Assembly (NCBI GenBank): GCA_002070945.1 | Contig: MWEG01000117.1 | Coordinates: 140,885-204,884 of the forward strand | Direction: 5' to 3' | From: Lentisphaerae bacterium ADurb.Bin082 | Lineage (GTDB): Bacteria; Verrucomicrobiota; Lentisphaeria; Oligosphaerales; Oligosphaeraceae | Length of the DNA: 64,000 nucleotides | Part shown: positions 1 to 9,424 of the stretch, piece after piece | How positions within the stretch are numbered: position 1 is the first letter of the stretch | Layout: each line of letters opens with the position of its first letter | Notes under the pieces: model-generated | Seen by the model: the letters and a program-made list of their open reading frames with translations, nothing else | The model's database searches: none | Told to the model about the DNA's origin: nothing | Translations under genes and position numbers: made by a program

Positions 1-3000
1 AGGCTGTGGCGTGAGGGTTCGAGGATGACTGGGCCGGGCGGGGTGCGGTCGAGTTCCGGCTTGGGCTGGCAGTTCCATTTCAGTTCTGCGGCCTTGGCAG
101 CTTGGCCTTCGAGGTTGTTTTTCCAGGCGAAAGTCATGGCCAGCTGCCCCTGTCCGCGTTTGTGCAGGTCTGAGGCCAGGGGTTGGATTACGAGAGTGCG
201 GCCGTCGTCTTCGATAGCCGTAGTGCCATGATTGACTGGGATGTCAATGCCAGCGACGGTGAACTTGGCGGTGCTGGGCAAGGGCCGGAGCTGATCGTGT
301 TCCGGAAAGGTGACTTTGATTGGATTGAAGCCCCAGGCCTCGTTCGGGCCGGGAGTGATGGTCGGCGTCGCCAGCGGCGCACACAGGATGATTGGCACAG
401 CTGGATGGCGTTGCCAGGCGTTGCCGGAAGACGTCTCCAGGTGCAGGAAGGTCGGGCCGGGCTTGTCGCTGGTCAGCGAGAAAGATGCGCCCTGGGCGGC
501 GGTCGCACTGGCTGGCGCTTTGCTGCGTGCATTTCGGCTCAGCCAGGCGCGGACTTGGGCAGGTGCCTGGCCGCCGTCCGCCGCCGTAAAGGCGCCTTCC
601 ACCTGCAAGGGGCCAAAGCCGGTCGCGGTGAAATTATCCAGCCGATAGACAGCGCCGGCCTGGTTGCCGCCGAGTCCGGCGTTGAGATAGCCCTCGTGCA
701 GCATGCCGATCGCCATGCTGTCCACTATCCAGGAGTTCCGCCAGGGGAAGCGGCGGCGCAGAGCTTCAGCCAGCCTGAAGCTGACATGTGACCATTGCCC
801 TGCCTGAAAGCCCTCGAAACGGCCAAGACCATGCAGGTTGGACTGGTCTTCCGAAGGCCCGGAAAGCGCGATGAAATAATGACCGATAGGGTCTTCCTTG
901 ACCGTGAAATAGAGGTTGACCAGGACGCCGGCAGGTATCTGGACGTCAAAGGCCAGGGTGTCAACGCGCTCAAGGCGTTTGCCGGTCATGGGCACGCGAA
1001 TGCCGAAGTCACCGCCGGAGTTGCAGTTGACAGCTTGCAAGACCGTGCTTTTTTTGGGTCCAGGCACAGTGGTCAATTCTGCGCTCTGGTCGCCATTCCA
1101 GGGAGCAAAGCCGTCCAAACCAGCTTCGAAGTCAGCAGTCATGGCGTCATGTGAGCGTAAGTCTAAGACAGGCGGCGTAGTCGTGCTGGATGGCTTGCTG
1201 GCAGCTGGCCCCAGGTCGGCCAGGCGATAGGTCGTTTGGACTGGTTGCAGTTGCCGGTAGCTGACTTTCATCCGGGCTAACACAATGCTGTTGAACTGCG
1301 TCCACAAGGCGATGCGGCCATCTGGCAAGGGAGAAGAGTCCTCGTAGGAAAACACCGGGATATTGTCAAAAGAGACATCAAAGCGGCTGCCCGTGCGGCG
1401 GATTTTCAAGGCGTACCAGGCGCCATGCACGGGCCGGCCGCCGGGGTCCCAGTCCAAGGTGATGGCGCGGCTGCCCGGAGACCGATACCGACCACGCGGA
1501 ATCAGCTCCTTGTCGGTGCGTTCGACGATGTCGCCCCGGCGGTGGAACAGCGTCCAGGTCTCGCTCCAGTCCTTGTCCCAGGCGGCGATGATCACGTTGT
1601 AGCCGCTGAACAGCTCGACGCCGTCTGCATTGAGGGCGACGTTGATGTCGCCGACCCGCGGATAGGAGATGCGGGCGTCTTCCTTCAGTTCGCCCTGGCG
1701 CATGCGCATGCCAGCGAAGCATTCGATAGTGTAGTCGCCGATAAGATTGAATTTGCTCCAGAGGGCAGCGACGCCGCGGCTTTCGCCGTTCATGTGCGAC
1801 CAGCGCGGATCGCAGGCAAAGCGATTGGTCACTTCCCAGGCGCCAAGGCTGCTCCAGTCGGTCTCGGCTTTTTCGAACAGGTAGTCGCGCAGGGATTCGC
1901 GGCGGAGGTCGAGGTGGATAAAGTCGAGAGGGGCAGGGATGTCGACCGCAAAGGCGCGTCCAGCCAGAGGGTGTGGCTCCAGGACAGAGAAGAGTTCCTT
2001 GCCGTCGAGCGCGGCCCAGATGGCGTGACCATCGCGGTGGAGTGAAAGCCTGCCCCAGGACACGGTGTCGGGCGTGCGCGGACGTTCGCCGATTTTTTCG
2101 TCGACGATTTGAGTGCCGGGGATGACCGTGCGCTTAGCGCCGGAGAATGGCGCGCTGGCGAGCTTCTTGCCAGCGCGGCTGAGGGTGAGGGTGCCGCTGC
2201 CGGTCTTTTCGTCTAAGGTGGTGGTTAAGAGGTAGCCCTTGGCTGGGTCGGGCTGGTCTTCGCCGAAATGGTAGTTCAAGCCTGGTTGCAGGGGCGCTTC
2301 CAGGACAAAAGCGCCGTAGAGGTCGCCGGTGAAAGTATGGCGTTGCGGGAAAGCGTCGCGGGCAGTGCCTGGTTCTCGCAGCCAGGCATAGCGTGACGAG
2401 GCCCAGCCCTGCATGAATGGATCGTCGGCAAAGCGCTGGATGTCAACCGGCTTTTCCCAGTCCCGGGCTTGTTCGGCAAAGGCAGTGATGTCAGTGAAGG
2501 CGGTTCCTCGCGTGCCGATCAGGCCGACGCAGCCGCCCAGGGCGGTGCCAGCCGGGACGCAGTGTCTCAGCGCCAGCGTATGGTCAGCCCAGACTTCGAT
2601 GACGCTGTCTTGCCGGCAGTCGACCGCCAGGTGTTCTGGGGGGATGCTCCAGGGCAGGGTGGCGATTGCCTGGTAGCGGCCTTTAGCCCAGCGTCCCAGC
2701 TCCAGGGTCGACGGTTGCGGCGGGGGAGCCGCCTTCCAGACCGTTTGCCAGCAGTTGTCCTGGTCAGTGATAGCGAAGGCCAGGCCAGCGCGGGCCCGCG
2801 TCGGCCCATTGCGGTCTTGTCCGGATAGACCGGCGGCAAAGCGCTGGGCAGGCCAGTCAGCAAAGCCGAGGCGGTACAGGGGCAGGGCGTTGTCAGCGGC
2901 GTCGCCAGATGGGGCGGTGACTACGGCGCCGGCTGTCTTCCAAGCGCCGCGCAGAGACGCGCCAGTAGTTGCCAGCAGGGCCGGGTCATTGCCGATGTCG

Positions 3001-4094
3001 GTGAGAGAACGGACCTCGACGTCGTCGAAATACGTTTCCTGTTCGCCTTGGACATAGAGACCGATGCGACCGCCCGGACAATCCTGGCGCCGCAAGGTGT
3101 GGACGACTTGGCTGTCAAGCAGCACGGTGATCTCATCGCCGCGCAGCCGCACAGCTAAGCGCCACCAGTTCTCCAGGCGGCCAGCAGCCGGGATTTCGGC
3201 CACGGTCTGGCTGACCCCGCCTTGACGACGGAGCAGCTGCAAGGGCGCTGGCGCGGTGCCCAGAGACGAGAGGCGCCAGCGCAAGAGCCAGTAATTGTCC
3301 GCGTCGCGCACTGCGAAGGCGAGGCCAAAAGCGGCGCCAAAGGGTTTGACTGAGACAGCGACCTCGTAGTCGCACCAGAAGTCTTGCCCAGCGGTGATCA
3401 GGCCTTCGCCGGTCGGGGCCTTGCCGGAGAGGCAGAACGGGTTGGGGCTGCGGTCTGCCCGGGGTTCGCGGCCGTCTCGGATGCGGGCGTCAGGATTGGC
3501 TTCAATGCGTTCCATGACCGAGTAGATTTTCCAGTCGCCGGCCAGTGGCTGCCACAGGCCCCATTGCTTGGCCTCTTCCTCGGTGCGCATAAAATCGTCG
3601 CCAAACTGGAAGGGCTCAAGGCGTTGATAGGAGACCGCGCTGATTGGCAGATAGGCGCGGCCTTCCGGCAGGGCGATTTGGCCGCGTGTGCTGAAGGCGG
3701 CTACGCCGCGGTAGTGGCGGATGCCGTCAGCAAAGACTTCCACGATGTTTTGACGGGCGCGGAAGACGACGGCGCCGCCCTGGCGCAACAGGGTTTCCGG
3801 CAGGGCAGCTGGAGATTGCAGCACGACTTGCGGCGCTGCGCCGCCGCCATGTCGGGTCAGGCGCAGGCCCTTTGCGTCCCAGCGCAGGACGCTCCCAGAG
3901 GCAGCGCCGGGATCAGCGCCGAGAGCAGCCACGAAAGCCTCGGCCCGAGGCGCGGCATCGACGTTAAACACGATCTCGGCATAGTCGCTGCGAGACTGAC
4001 GCGACGCATTGAAGCGGATATTGTCAAGCGTGAATTGAGCGGTCGCAGTGACAGCCAGGAAGGAAAACAGAAATAATAAAAAGCGGCGAGGCAT
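1..4094 (-). CDS. Giant secreted multi-domain protein, N-terminal part (cut by left edge)
   Basis: The minus-strand frame stays open from ATG 4094 to the left edge, giving at least 1364 residues with no stop in the window. It starts with a signal peptide (MPRRFLLFLFSFLAVTATAQ). I see three regions of jelly-roll (LamG/DUF1080-like) character at roughly residues 240-360, 415-530 and 735-950, with phrases such as AFAVRDADNYWLLRW and FDDVEV. A carbohydrate-binding-like beta domain (DFEAGLDGFAPWNGD onward) lies near 985-1190. Near the left edge an Ig-like linker begins (DRTPPGPVILEPS). That linker resembles the segment that precedes the TIM barrel in the two glycosidase-like genes at 32342 and 35907, so a catalytic domain may lie beyond the edge; this is inference. 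Domain calls are by eye. A good sigma70-type promoter lies 47 bases upstream. Probable role: extracellular polysaccharide binding or degradation. Confidence 0.8.
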   Translation of the reverse strand, partial: MPRRFLLFLFSFLAVTATAQFTLDNIRFNASRQSRSDYAEIVFNVDAAPRAEAFVAALGADPGAASGSVLRWDAKGLRLTRHGGGAAPQVVLQSPAALPETLLRQGGAVVFRARQNIVEVFADGIRHYRGVAAFSTRGQIALPEGRAYLPISAVSYQRLEPFQFGDDFMRTEEEAKQWGLWQPLAGDWKIYSVMERIEANPDARIRDGREPRADRSPNPFCLSGKAPTGEGLITAGQDFWCDYEVAVSVKPFGAAFGLAFAVRDADNYWLLRWRLSSLGTAPAPLQLLRRQGGVSQTVAEIPAAGRLENWWRLAVRLRGDEITVLLDSQVVHTLRRQDCPGGRIGLYVQGEQETYFDDVEVRSLTDIGNDPALLATTGASLRGAWKTAGAVVTAPSGDAADNALPLYRLGFADWPAQRFAAGLSGQDRNGPTRARAGLAFAITDQDNCWQTVWKAAPPPQPSTLELGRWAKGRYQAIATLPWSIPPEHLAVDCRQDSVIEVWADHTLALRHCVPAGTALGGCVGLIGTRGTAFTDITAFAEQARDWEKPVDIQRFADDPFMQGWASSRYAWLREPGTARDAFPQRHTFTGDLYGAFVLEAPLQPGLNYHFGEDQPDPAKGYLLTTTLDEKTGSGTLTLSRAGKKLASAPFSGAKRTVIPGTQIVDEKIGERPRTPDTVSWGRLSLHRDGHAIWAALDGKELFSVLEPHPLAGRAFAVDIPAPLDFIHLDLRRESLRDYLFEKAETDWSSLGAWEVTNRFACDPRWSHMNGESRGVAALWSKFNLIGDYTIECFAGMRMRQGELKEDARISYPRVGDINVALNADGVELFSGYNVIIAAWDKDWSETWTLFHRRGDIVERTDKELIPRGRYRSPGSRAITLDWDPGGRPVHGAWYALKIRRTGSRFDVSFDNIPVFSYEDSSPLPDGRIALWTQFNSIVLARMKVSYRQLQPVQTTYRLADLGPAASKPSSTTTPPVLDLRSHDAMTADFEAGLDGFAPWNGDQSAELTTVPGPKKSTVLQAVNCNSGGDFGIRVPMTGKRLERVDTLAFDVQIPAGVLVNLYFTVKEDPIGHYFIALSGPSEDQSNLHGLGRFEGFQAGQWSHVSFRLAEALRRRFPWRNSWIVDSMAIGMLHEGYLNAGLGGNQAGAVYRLDNFTATGFGPLQVEGAFTAADGGQAPAQVRAWLSRNARSKAPASATAAQGASFSLTSDKPGPTFLHLETSSGNAWQRHPAVPIILCAPLATPTITPGPNEAWGFNPIKVTFPEHDQLRPLPSTAKFTVAGIDIPVNHGTTAIEDDGRTLVIQPLASDLHKRGQGQLAMTFAWKNNLEGQAAKAAELKWNCQPKPELDRTPPGPVILEPSRHS

Positions 4095-4140
4095 GGTTGG
4101 ATGGTCCTTTGCGCAGGGGCGGCGATGCTGGCAGAATTGA

Positions 4141-4169
4141 AGTATACAATATAATACATAAAAACGCAA
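4141..4169 (-). promoter_or_regulatory. Sigma70-type promoter for the giant secreted protein
   Basis: On the minus strand TTGCGT (4169-4164) is followed by a 17-base AT-rich spacer and TATACT (4146-4141). The predicted transcript would carry a leader of about 40 bases before ATG 4094. Confidence 0.6.
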
Positions 4170-4260
4170 AGGTGTGTTCGTGGAGAGAAGTAAAACAACA
4201 GCACCCAAGCAGCTATGGCGCGTCCTTCGCCCCGGGCTGTGTTCTGACGGCCCTGTTGGG

Positions 4261-4375
4261 GCCTTTGCCGCTTTGCGGCTGGTTTTCCCCCGTACAACAC
4301 ACCTACCACCAAAAAATCTGCGCCATCAGCGTCATCTGCGGATAAAATAAACTTCTCGCCCCTCGCCCCTCGCCT
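4261..4375 (+). repeat. Dispersed composite repeat (TCTGCGTCATC type), copy 1
   Basis: The copy contains a hairpin-prone GCCGCTTTGCGGC, then GGTTTTCCCCCGTACAACACACC, an A-run, TCTGCGCCATCAGCGTCATC, TGCGGATAAA and a CTCGCCCCTCGCCCCTCGCC tail. Very similar strings recur at 8864-8958 (inverted) and 56321-56408. Confidence 0.75.
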
Positions 4376-4472
4376 CTCTCCCGCCTCTTGTTCAGTTGCA
4401 CTAATGGACTTGACGCATTACGTTAATGCACTTCATTTCAGCCCCTCTTATTTGCCTTAAAGGTGCGAGAAC

Positions 4473-6221
4473 ATGGACTTGTTGCAACCTCTGGAGAACC
4501 TGGCTGTATCAGCGCAGAAACGCTTGGGCGAAGTGCGTTTCTACTCTATGCTGCTTGGCTTGCTGGTTCTGGTGGGTTTTCTGCCGCTCCTGATTCCAGG
4601 CATCCCCAAGGGACACGATATCTACTACCACTTCTCGCGCCTGGAAGCCATGACGAATGGTCTGCGTCATGGCATCTTTCCCGTTTTGATCAACGCCAAA
4701 GCCCTGGGCGGATACGGCTACGCATCCGGGTTGTTCTACCCTGATTTGCTGCTGTATCCGGTGGGCTTGCTGGCCTTGACCGGAATCGGCACGGTTGCGG
4801 CCTATAAGATTTTCCTGGTCGCGGTCGGGCTGGCCTGCGCGTACAGCGCACAGTACGTCGTCTGGCGCATTGGCGGCAGCCGGTTCGGCGCCTTTGCAGC
4901 TGGAATCCTGTATGCCTGGAGCAGCTATTTCGCCGTCGACCTACTGATTCGCGCAGCGGTCGGCGAATTCACCGCGTTTCCTTTCCTGCCGTGGATTTTT
5001 CTTGGTTTGTATGAGATCATTCATGGCAACCCGCGCCGGTTCCTGCCGCTGGCCATCGGCTTCACCGGCCTGGTTTTGGCGCATAACTTGTCGCTGCTGA
5101 TCATGGCTATCGTGACGGCGCTGATGCTGGCGTTTCACGTCCATCTGCTGCTGCGTGCGCCAGGGCGGGTCGCGTGGGTAGTCGTCGCCGCAGTCTTGAC
5201 CGTCGCCCTCGGCGCTTTTTACCTGCTGCCCCTGGCCGAGCAGCTGACCACGACTAAGTTCATTGTCAGTTCTGTCGCCAAAGGCAACATTGCGGTGCGG
5301 GCAGTGCCTCTGACCAGGCTATTTCTGGAGCTGCCGTACATGAAGTTGGAGTACTGGATTCCCCATGGCATCGGCGTCATTTTAATCATCGTGCTGCTCC
5401 AACGCTGCCGGCTGACCAGTAGCTGGACCGCGCCGGAACGGTATCGGGACGCCATGCTGATCGGCGGCATCGTCTCCCTCCTGGCGGCAACTAATTTTCT
5501 GCCTTGGGAAGGCATGTTCCGGGTCTTGGCAGTCCTCCAGTTCCCGTGGCGGTCTTATCTGCCGGCGACCGCTTTCCTCGCTCTCGGCGGCGGCCTCACC
5601 CTGGCGGCGCTGACAGCCGGCGATCCAGTCCGCGAACGCCGCTGGCTGGGCATCCTCCTAGTCGGATGCGGCACGGCCTGGTGGCTCAACGTCGGCTACA
5701 TCTATGCCGCCAAAATCTATGAAGGCAACATGTTCAAGCGCTTTGTGCCAGGCGCTAAACAGGAGGCCTCCGGCGTGTGCTACCTGCCTGTGGGCAGCGA
5801 GCCTTTCCTGTATCAGACCCGGGGCGACGTGGTGCTGGCAACCCCGGATTTGCCCGTCACCGTGAACCGGTCCAAATACGGCGTGCTGGAAGTGCAGTTC
5901 AGCGACAACACAGCTGGCGCGACGCTGGAGCTGCCGCTGTTCTACTACCGAGGATACCAAGCGCGGCTGACCACGCCAGATGGCAAGTCACGCGACCTGT
6001 CATTGCAGTCGTCAGGCCAGCACCTGGCGGAAATCGTCCTGCCCGAGGACGTCCCAGCCGGCACCGTTACCGTGCGCTATGTCGGAAGCGGGTTGCGACG
6101 CATGGCCGTTTGCTTGTCACTGACTACGTTCGTTGTCGTGGTCATCCTTGTCGTCTGGCGGCGACGACGGAAGGCGAAAGCAGCCGCAGCAAGTGATGCG
6201 GCGACCCCGCAATCGATGTGA
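4473..6221 (+). CDS. Polytopic membrane protein, 6-pyruvoyl-tetrahydropterin synthase-related (PTPS_related) family
   Basis: This 582-residue protein has about a dozen hydrophobic segments from residue 25 to 420, a periplasmic-looking beta-rich region near 430-545, one more membrane segment and a basic RRRRKAKAAA tail. The motif GHDIYYHFSRLEAMTNGL followed by GGYGYASGLFYPDLLLYP is the hallmark of the PTPS-related membrane family. Those proteins resemble GT-C type glycosyltransferases and YfhO-like proteins. The biochemical role is unknown; lipid-linked sugar transfer to envelope components is only a guess. ATG 4473 is preceded by AAAGG about nine bases upstream. The next gene (6396) is on the same strand after a 174-base gap with its own promoter-like sequence. 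Identification of the family is fairly secure, the function is not. Confidence 0.8.
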   Translation: MDLLQPLENLAVSAQKRLGEVRFYSMLLGLLVLVGFLPLLIPGIPKGHDIYYHFSRLEAMTNGLRHGIFPVLINAKALGGYGYASGLFYPDLLLYPVGLLALTGIGTVAAYKIFLVAVGLACAYSAQYVVWRIGGSRFGAFAAGILYAWSSYFAVDLLIRAAVGEFTAFPFLPWIFLGLYEIIHGNPRRFLPLAIGFTGLVLAHNLSLLIMAIVTALMLAFHVHLLLRAPGRVAWVVVAAVLTVALGAFYLLPLAEQLTTTKFIVSSVAKGNIAVRAVPLTRLFLELPYMKLEYWIPHGIGVILIIVLLQRCRLTSSWTAPERYRDAMLIGGIVSLLAATNFLPWEGMFRVLAVLQFPWRSYLPATAFLALGGGLTLAALTAGDPVRERRWLGILLVGCGTAWWLNVGYIYAAKIYEGNMFKRFVPGAKQEASGVCYLPVGSEPFLYQTRGDVVLATPDLPVTVNRSKYGVLEVQFSDNTAGATLELPLFYYRGYQARLTTPDGKSRDLSLQSSGQHLAEIVLPEDVPAGTVTVRYVGSGLRRMAVCLSLTTFVVVVILVVWRRRRKAKAAAASDAATPQSM

Positions 6222-6247
6222 TTTTCCGATATTTCTGGGTGCCTTGG

Positions 6248-6275
6248 TTGATTTTTGTCATATAAGGGATAAAAT
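6248..6275 (+). promoter_or_regulatory. Candidate promoter for the 789-residue secreted protein
   Basis: TTGATT (6248-6253), a 16-base spacer and TAAAAT (6270-6275) lie about 120 bases ahead of ATG 6396. Confidence 0.4.
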
Positions 6276-6395
6276 TAGCGATTTGCAGGCGGCTGTTGCC
6301 GCGTTGATGCTGACCGGCCTGCTGTCATGGCATGATGACGCCGTGACAGTTGGTCGACAACGAGGTGTCCTGTCTCTGGGAAAGGGAAGCACGCG

Positions 6396-8765
6396 ATGAT
6401 ACGGAATCTGCTTAATCGTCTGACTGTGGCGATGATGGCTCTTGTCCTGGCCTGGCTATGGACGGCAGGAGCGGCCCAAGCTCAGGACGCCGCGCCGCCA
6501 AATGTGGTTGGAGACGGCATTGACGAACTCCTCCAAGGCGCGGACGCCACTGCCGCGCCGGTCGTTGCCGCCCCAGACCCGGAGCAGCCGGTCTTCTATT
6601 CCTACGGCCGCGAAATCGTCATCGGCAAATATTCGATCATTAACCAATGGATGTCTGGACGACGCGCGACCGAGCCGGCTCCAGACAAGCCTGACCAGCG
6701 CTTCTGGCGCTTCTTCATGCATGGCGTGACCGACGCCGGCGCCATGCCTAAGTCGTGGACCAGCTGCCTCGGCCCTGACCAAAACCCGGAAGAGGTACTC
6801 GACTTCCAGGCGGACATCAATAACGAGGTGAAATCCTCTAACTTGCCAGCTATCCGCCTGGCTGGCGGCCAAAGCATCCTGCTGCAAAAGCCAGTCTTAG
6901 GCGCCGCGGAATTGGGTCAGCTGCGCGGCAGCTACCTGCGGCTGTTTATCTGGATCAAGGCCGAAAACACCGGCCAGGGCGCTGAACTGTGGCATGGCGC
7001 GCCAAGCCTGGAGTTGCTCCTGCAAGACGCTGCCGGAAACTTGATCGACGTCGAGGCAACGGTATTCAAAACCCGCGGCACCTACCCATGGTTCTGCTAT
7101 CACCTGGACCTGGCCGTGCCTTTTAACCTGGACGTGGCCGCCGCAGCAGAACCCGGCGCGGCAACGGCAGCCGAGCCTGGCGCCCCCGCCGCCGTGCCTG
7201 GCGCGGCAACCGTAGCCGAGCCAGGCGCCGCGCCCGCAGCCGGCGTAGCCGACCCGATGGACGCACTGGGCGGATTCATTGACCTGGTGCCAGGGCAATT
7301 GACTAAGCCAGAGCCGACGGCTGAAAAGGGCAGCGCCTTGCCGCCCGGAGCAGGACTCTTCCTGCGCCTGGCCAACCCGGCCTCGGGCACAGCGTGGTTC
7401 TCCACGCTGTCCTGGAAGAGGACGCCATATAGCGAGTCGCTTTTCAACACCCGCACCAAGGACGCCCGCGTCGATCCGCGCTACGGCACCCTGGCGCCCA
7501 ACCCTGAGTACGATGAACTGCCCATGCATTTCTTCTACGGCCTGAGCCAGCGTCAGCATTGGGACTTCTTGCTCGGAACCAAGGTGCTGCCGAACCTGAC
7601 CCTCGTTGCCAACCTGAAAGCATACCTGAAAACAGCGCCTAATGACTGGGCTGACATGGTTCACGTGGCGCCCTTCCTGGCCTATATGCACAGCTGTGGC
7701 GTCCTGCTGGAGACGGCGCCGCCGTTCGAAAAGGACTGGAACCGCGCCCTGGTCGCGTCGCTGCGAGGAATGCAGGACTTGCGCACCGGTATGTGGAAAG
7801 TGAATGGCCAGCCTAACTTGCTGGCAACCTGGAAAATCGCCAGCAATAGCTTCAACCCGACGCGACAGCCGCGCACAGACCGGCCCAAGCAGCCGACGCC
7901 CTGGCTGAGCGTCGATGACATGGCACTGCCCAATGCCGAGGCCATCGTTAACACCCTCCTGAAAACGCAGCGTCCAGCCCCGCGCAGCAGCCTGAAGGCC
8001 GGCTGGAACTTGTACTTGTTCAGCAACGAGGACTTGGAGACGCCTGCACAGCACGTGCCCTGCGACATCGTGGCCACCGCCGCCGCCGCTAACTTGCTCG
8101 CCCAAGCGATGCCGCTGGTAGGGGAGCAGCTCCAAGAGCAAGCCAGCGAAGCTATCTACCAGGCGTGGCACTATGTGATGAAATTCCTGGTCTTCCGCGA
8201 CATGGGCATTTGGCGCATGCGTCATGGCGACCAGGAAGCGACCTCGCCGGCCTTCTTCTATGCCTTCCTGGAAGCGACTCCCTGGCTGGAAATGCGCCAG
8301 CTGCCCGGCATGCCTGCGCCAATAGTCGAAGCCTTACAGGGCGCAGGCGGAAAAACGTCCTTCAAATGGATCAACCCACGCGAAGACCAGGTGTCGCTGC
8401 GAGTCTATGCAGCACCGGAAGATATGGATGTGAAGCAGCTTTCTGAACAGCACCTGGTGGCGATTATCCAGCCAGGCGGCGAAAGCATCGACACGATGGA
8501 CCCGCTGCTGGCGCTGCGCTTTATGGTCGCTGCATCCATGAAGAAATGGCTGGTCGGGCCAGAACATGACGGCGCTGACTACCTGGCGGAAAAAGTAGCG
8601 GCACTGCCAGCTAAATTGAAGAATTGCGTGCAATCAAAGGAAATCAGCGTTGAGCCTGAACCGCATCCAGAGAAAACGCTTAAATTCTATGCCGCAGCCG
8701 TCAATGCCTACGGAGAGATGTCAGCCTGGCAAAACCTGCCAGTGACACTGGCACCAGCGCCGTAA
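6396..8765 (+). CDS. Secreted protein of unknown function with an Ala/Glu/Pro/Gly linker
   Basis: I do not recognise this 789-residue protein. It begins with a signal peptide ending near AGAAQAQ (residue 30) and has AAGGGAAG as ribosome binding site. Residues 50-250 look beta-rich (GRSYGREIVIG-like strands, ILLQKPVLG, LRLFIWIKAENTGQG). Residues about 248-285 are a low-complexity linker built from repeats of AEPGAAT and AVPGAAT. The next 70 residues return to the beta domain (GLFLRLANPASGTAWFSTL), so the linker sits inside it. From about 375 to the end the protein is helical, with many aromatic residues and no obvious catalytic motif. The whole could be a carbohydrate-binding domain plus an alpha/alpha toroid, but that is speculation. 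It precedes the pseudopilin cassette, from which it is separated by 659 bases of repeats and a new promoter. Confidence 0.75.
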   Translation: MIRNLLNRLTVAMMALVLAWLWTAGAAQAQDAAPPNVVGDGIDELLQGADATAAPVVAAPDPEQPVFYSYGREIVIGKYSIINQWMSGRRATEPAPDKPDQRFWRFFMHGVTDAGAMPKSWTSCLGPDQNPEEVLDFQADINNEVKSSNLPAIRLAGGQSILLQKPVLGAAELGQLRGSYLRLFIWIKAENTGQGAELWHGAPSLELLLQDAAGNLIDVEATVFKTRGTYPWFCYHLDLAVPFNLDVAAAAEPGAATAAEPGAPAAVPGAATVAEPGAAPAAGVADPMDALGGFIDLVPGQLTKPEPTAEKGSALPPGAGLFLRLANPASGTAWFSTLSWKRTPYSESLFNTRTKDARVDPRYGTLAPNPEYDELPMHFFYGLSQRQHWDFLLGTKVLPNLTLVANLKAYLKTAPNDWADMVHVAPFLAYMHSCGVLLETAPPFEKDWNRALVASLRGMQDLRTGMWKVNGQPNLLATWKIASNSFNPTRQPRTDRPKQPTPWLSVDDMALPNAEAIVNTLLKTQRPAPRSSLKAGWNLYLFSNEDLETPAQHVPCDIVATAAAANLLAQAMPLVGEQLQEQASEAIYQAWHYVMKFLVFRDMGIWRMRHGDQEATSPAFFYAFLEATPWLEMRQLPGMPAPIVEALQGAGGKTSFKWINPREDQVSLRVYAAPEDMDVKQLSEQHLVAIIQPGGESIDTMDPLLALRFMVAASMKKWLVGPEHDGADYLAEKVAALPAKLKNCVQSKEISVEPEPHPEKTLKFYAAAVNAYGEMSAWQNLPVTLAPAP
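7133..7250 (+). repeat. In-frame Ala-Glu-Pro-Gly coding repeat
   Basis: GC-rich degenerate repeats encode tandem AEPGAA(T/P)A and AVPGAATV units inside the 789-residue protein. The length of such tracts usually varies between strains. Confidence 0.7.
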
Positions 8766-8773
8766 GGCGGAAA

Positions 8774-8863
<90 letters not shown>

Positions 8864-8872
<9 letters not shown>

Positions 8873-8958
8873 TTGTTTTATCCGCAGATGACGCAGATGA
8901 CGCAGATTTTTTTTAGGAGGTGTTGTAAGGGGAAACCAGCTGCGCAGCGGCAGAAAGG
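8864..8958 (-). repeat. Dispersed composite repeat (TCTGCGTCATC type), copy 2, inverted
   Basis: The reverse complement reads GCCGCTGCGCAGC, GGTTTCCCCTTACAACACC, an A-run, TCTGCGTCATCTGCGTCATC and TGCGGATAAAACAACTCGCCCC. It matches the copies at 4261 and 56321 in the same order and is fused to the end of element E1 through the shared GGGGCGAG motif. Confidence 0.75.
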
Positions 8959-9289
8959 TTAAAAGCACGAAACATACTGCAAGCTGAAGCTTGAACTACG
9001 TGCGGCAGCCGCCGTCCACCCCGTCCACAATGTCCACAGCTGCGAAGCGGCAAAGGCCCCAGAGGGGCTAAAACATAAAAGCCCAGGGTGAGCGCAGCGA
9101 AGCCCTGGGTGAGATGGAATATAATTTTGAGTCCCGGAGGGGTGACACATAAACACCTTGGAACTGACAACGCTGCATGGGCACTACCGGAGGTCTCTAC
9201 CAGCGCAACTACGGCATCAATCCTCCCTCTTTATCACCAGATTTTGTTCGTTGACCGTTTTCCCCGCAGGGATTTTTTGCGCCTGCGGT

Positions 9290-9318
9290 TTGTTTTTTAT
9301 GCATTATGCGAGTATAAT
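9290..9318 (+). promoter_or_regulatory. Promoter of the pseudopilin cassette
   Basis: TTGTTT (9290-9295), a 17-base spacer and a perfect TATAAT (9313-9318) precede ATG 9425 by about 105 bases. The isolated prepilin gene at 62595 has a similar TTGTTT/TATAAT pair. Confidence 0.6.
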
Positions 9319-9424
9319 TAGTCCAGGATAGTAAAGCAACCTACATTGACCGCGTCAGGCGAGGATGCCTCCAGAACCGCCCCGCGAGAAGCAAATCTAT
9401 AGTGCATAGTGAAAAGGCCCGCCG

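Larger units (their letters stand above)
4095..4472. other. Divergent intergenic region with a dispersed composite repeat
   Basis: This region separates two divergent genes. It holds the promoter at 4141-4169, a copy of the TCTGCGTCATC composite repeat at 4261-4375, and an inverted repeat GCATTA-CGT-TAATGC at 4415-4429 just before the plus-strand gene. A weak plus-strand promoter (TTGCAC, 17 bases, TACGTT; 4396-4424) overlaps the inverted repeat. I see no convincing coding sequence here. Confidence 0.6.

Noticed and set aside
8960..9170. Short minus-strand proteins before the pseudopilin cassette
   Set aside because: They are made of translated dispersed repeats (GTCCAC run and CCCAGGGTGAGCGC palindrome) and lack ribosome binding sites.
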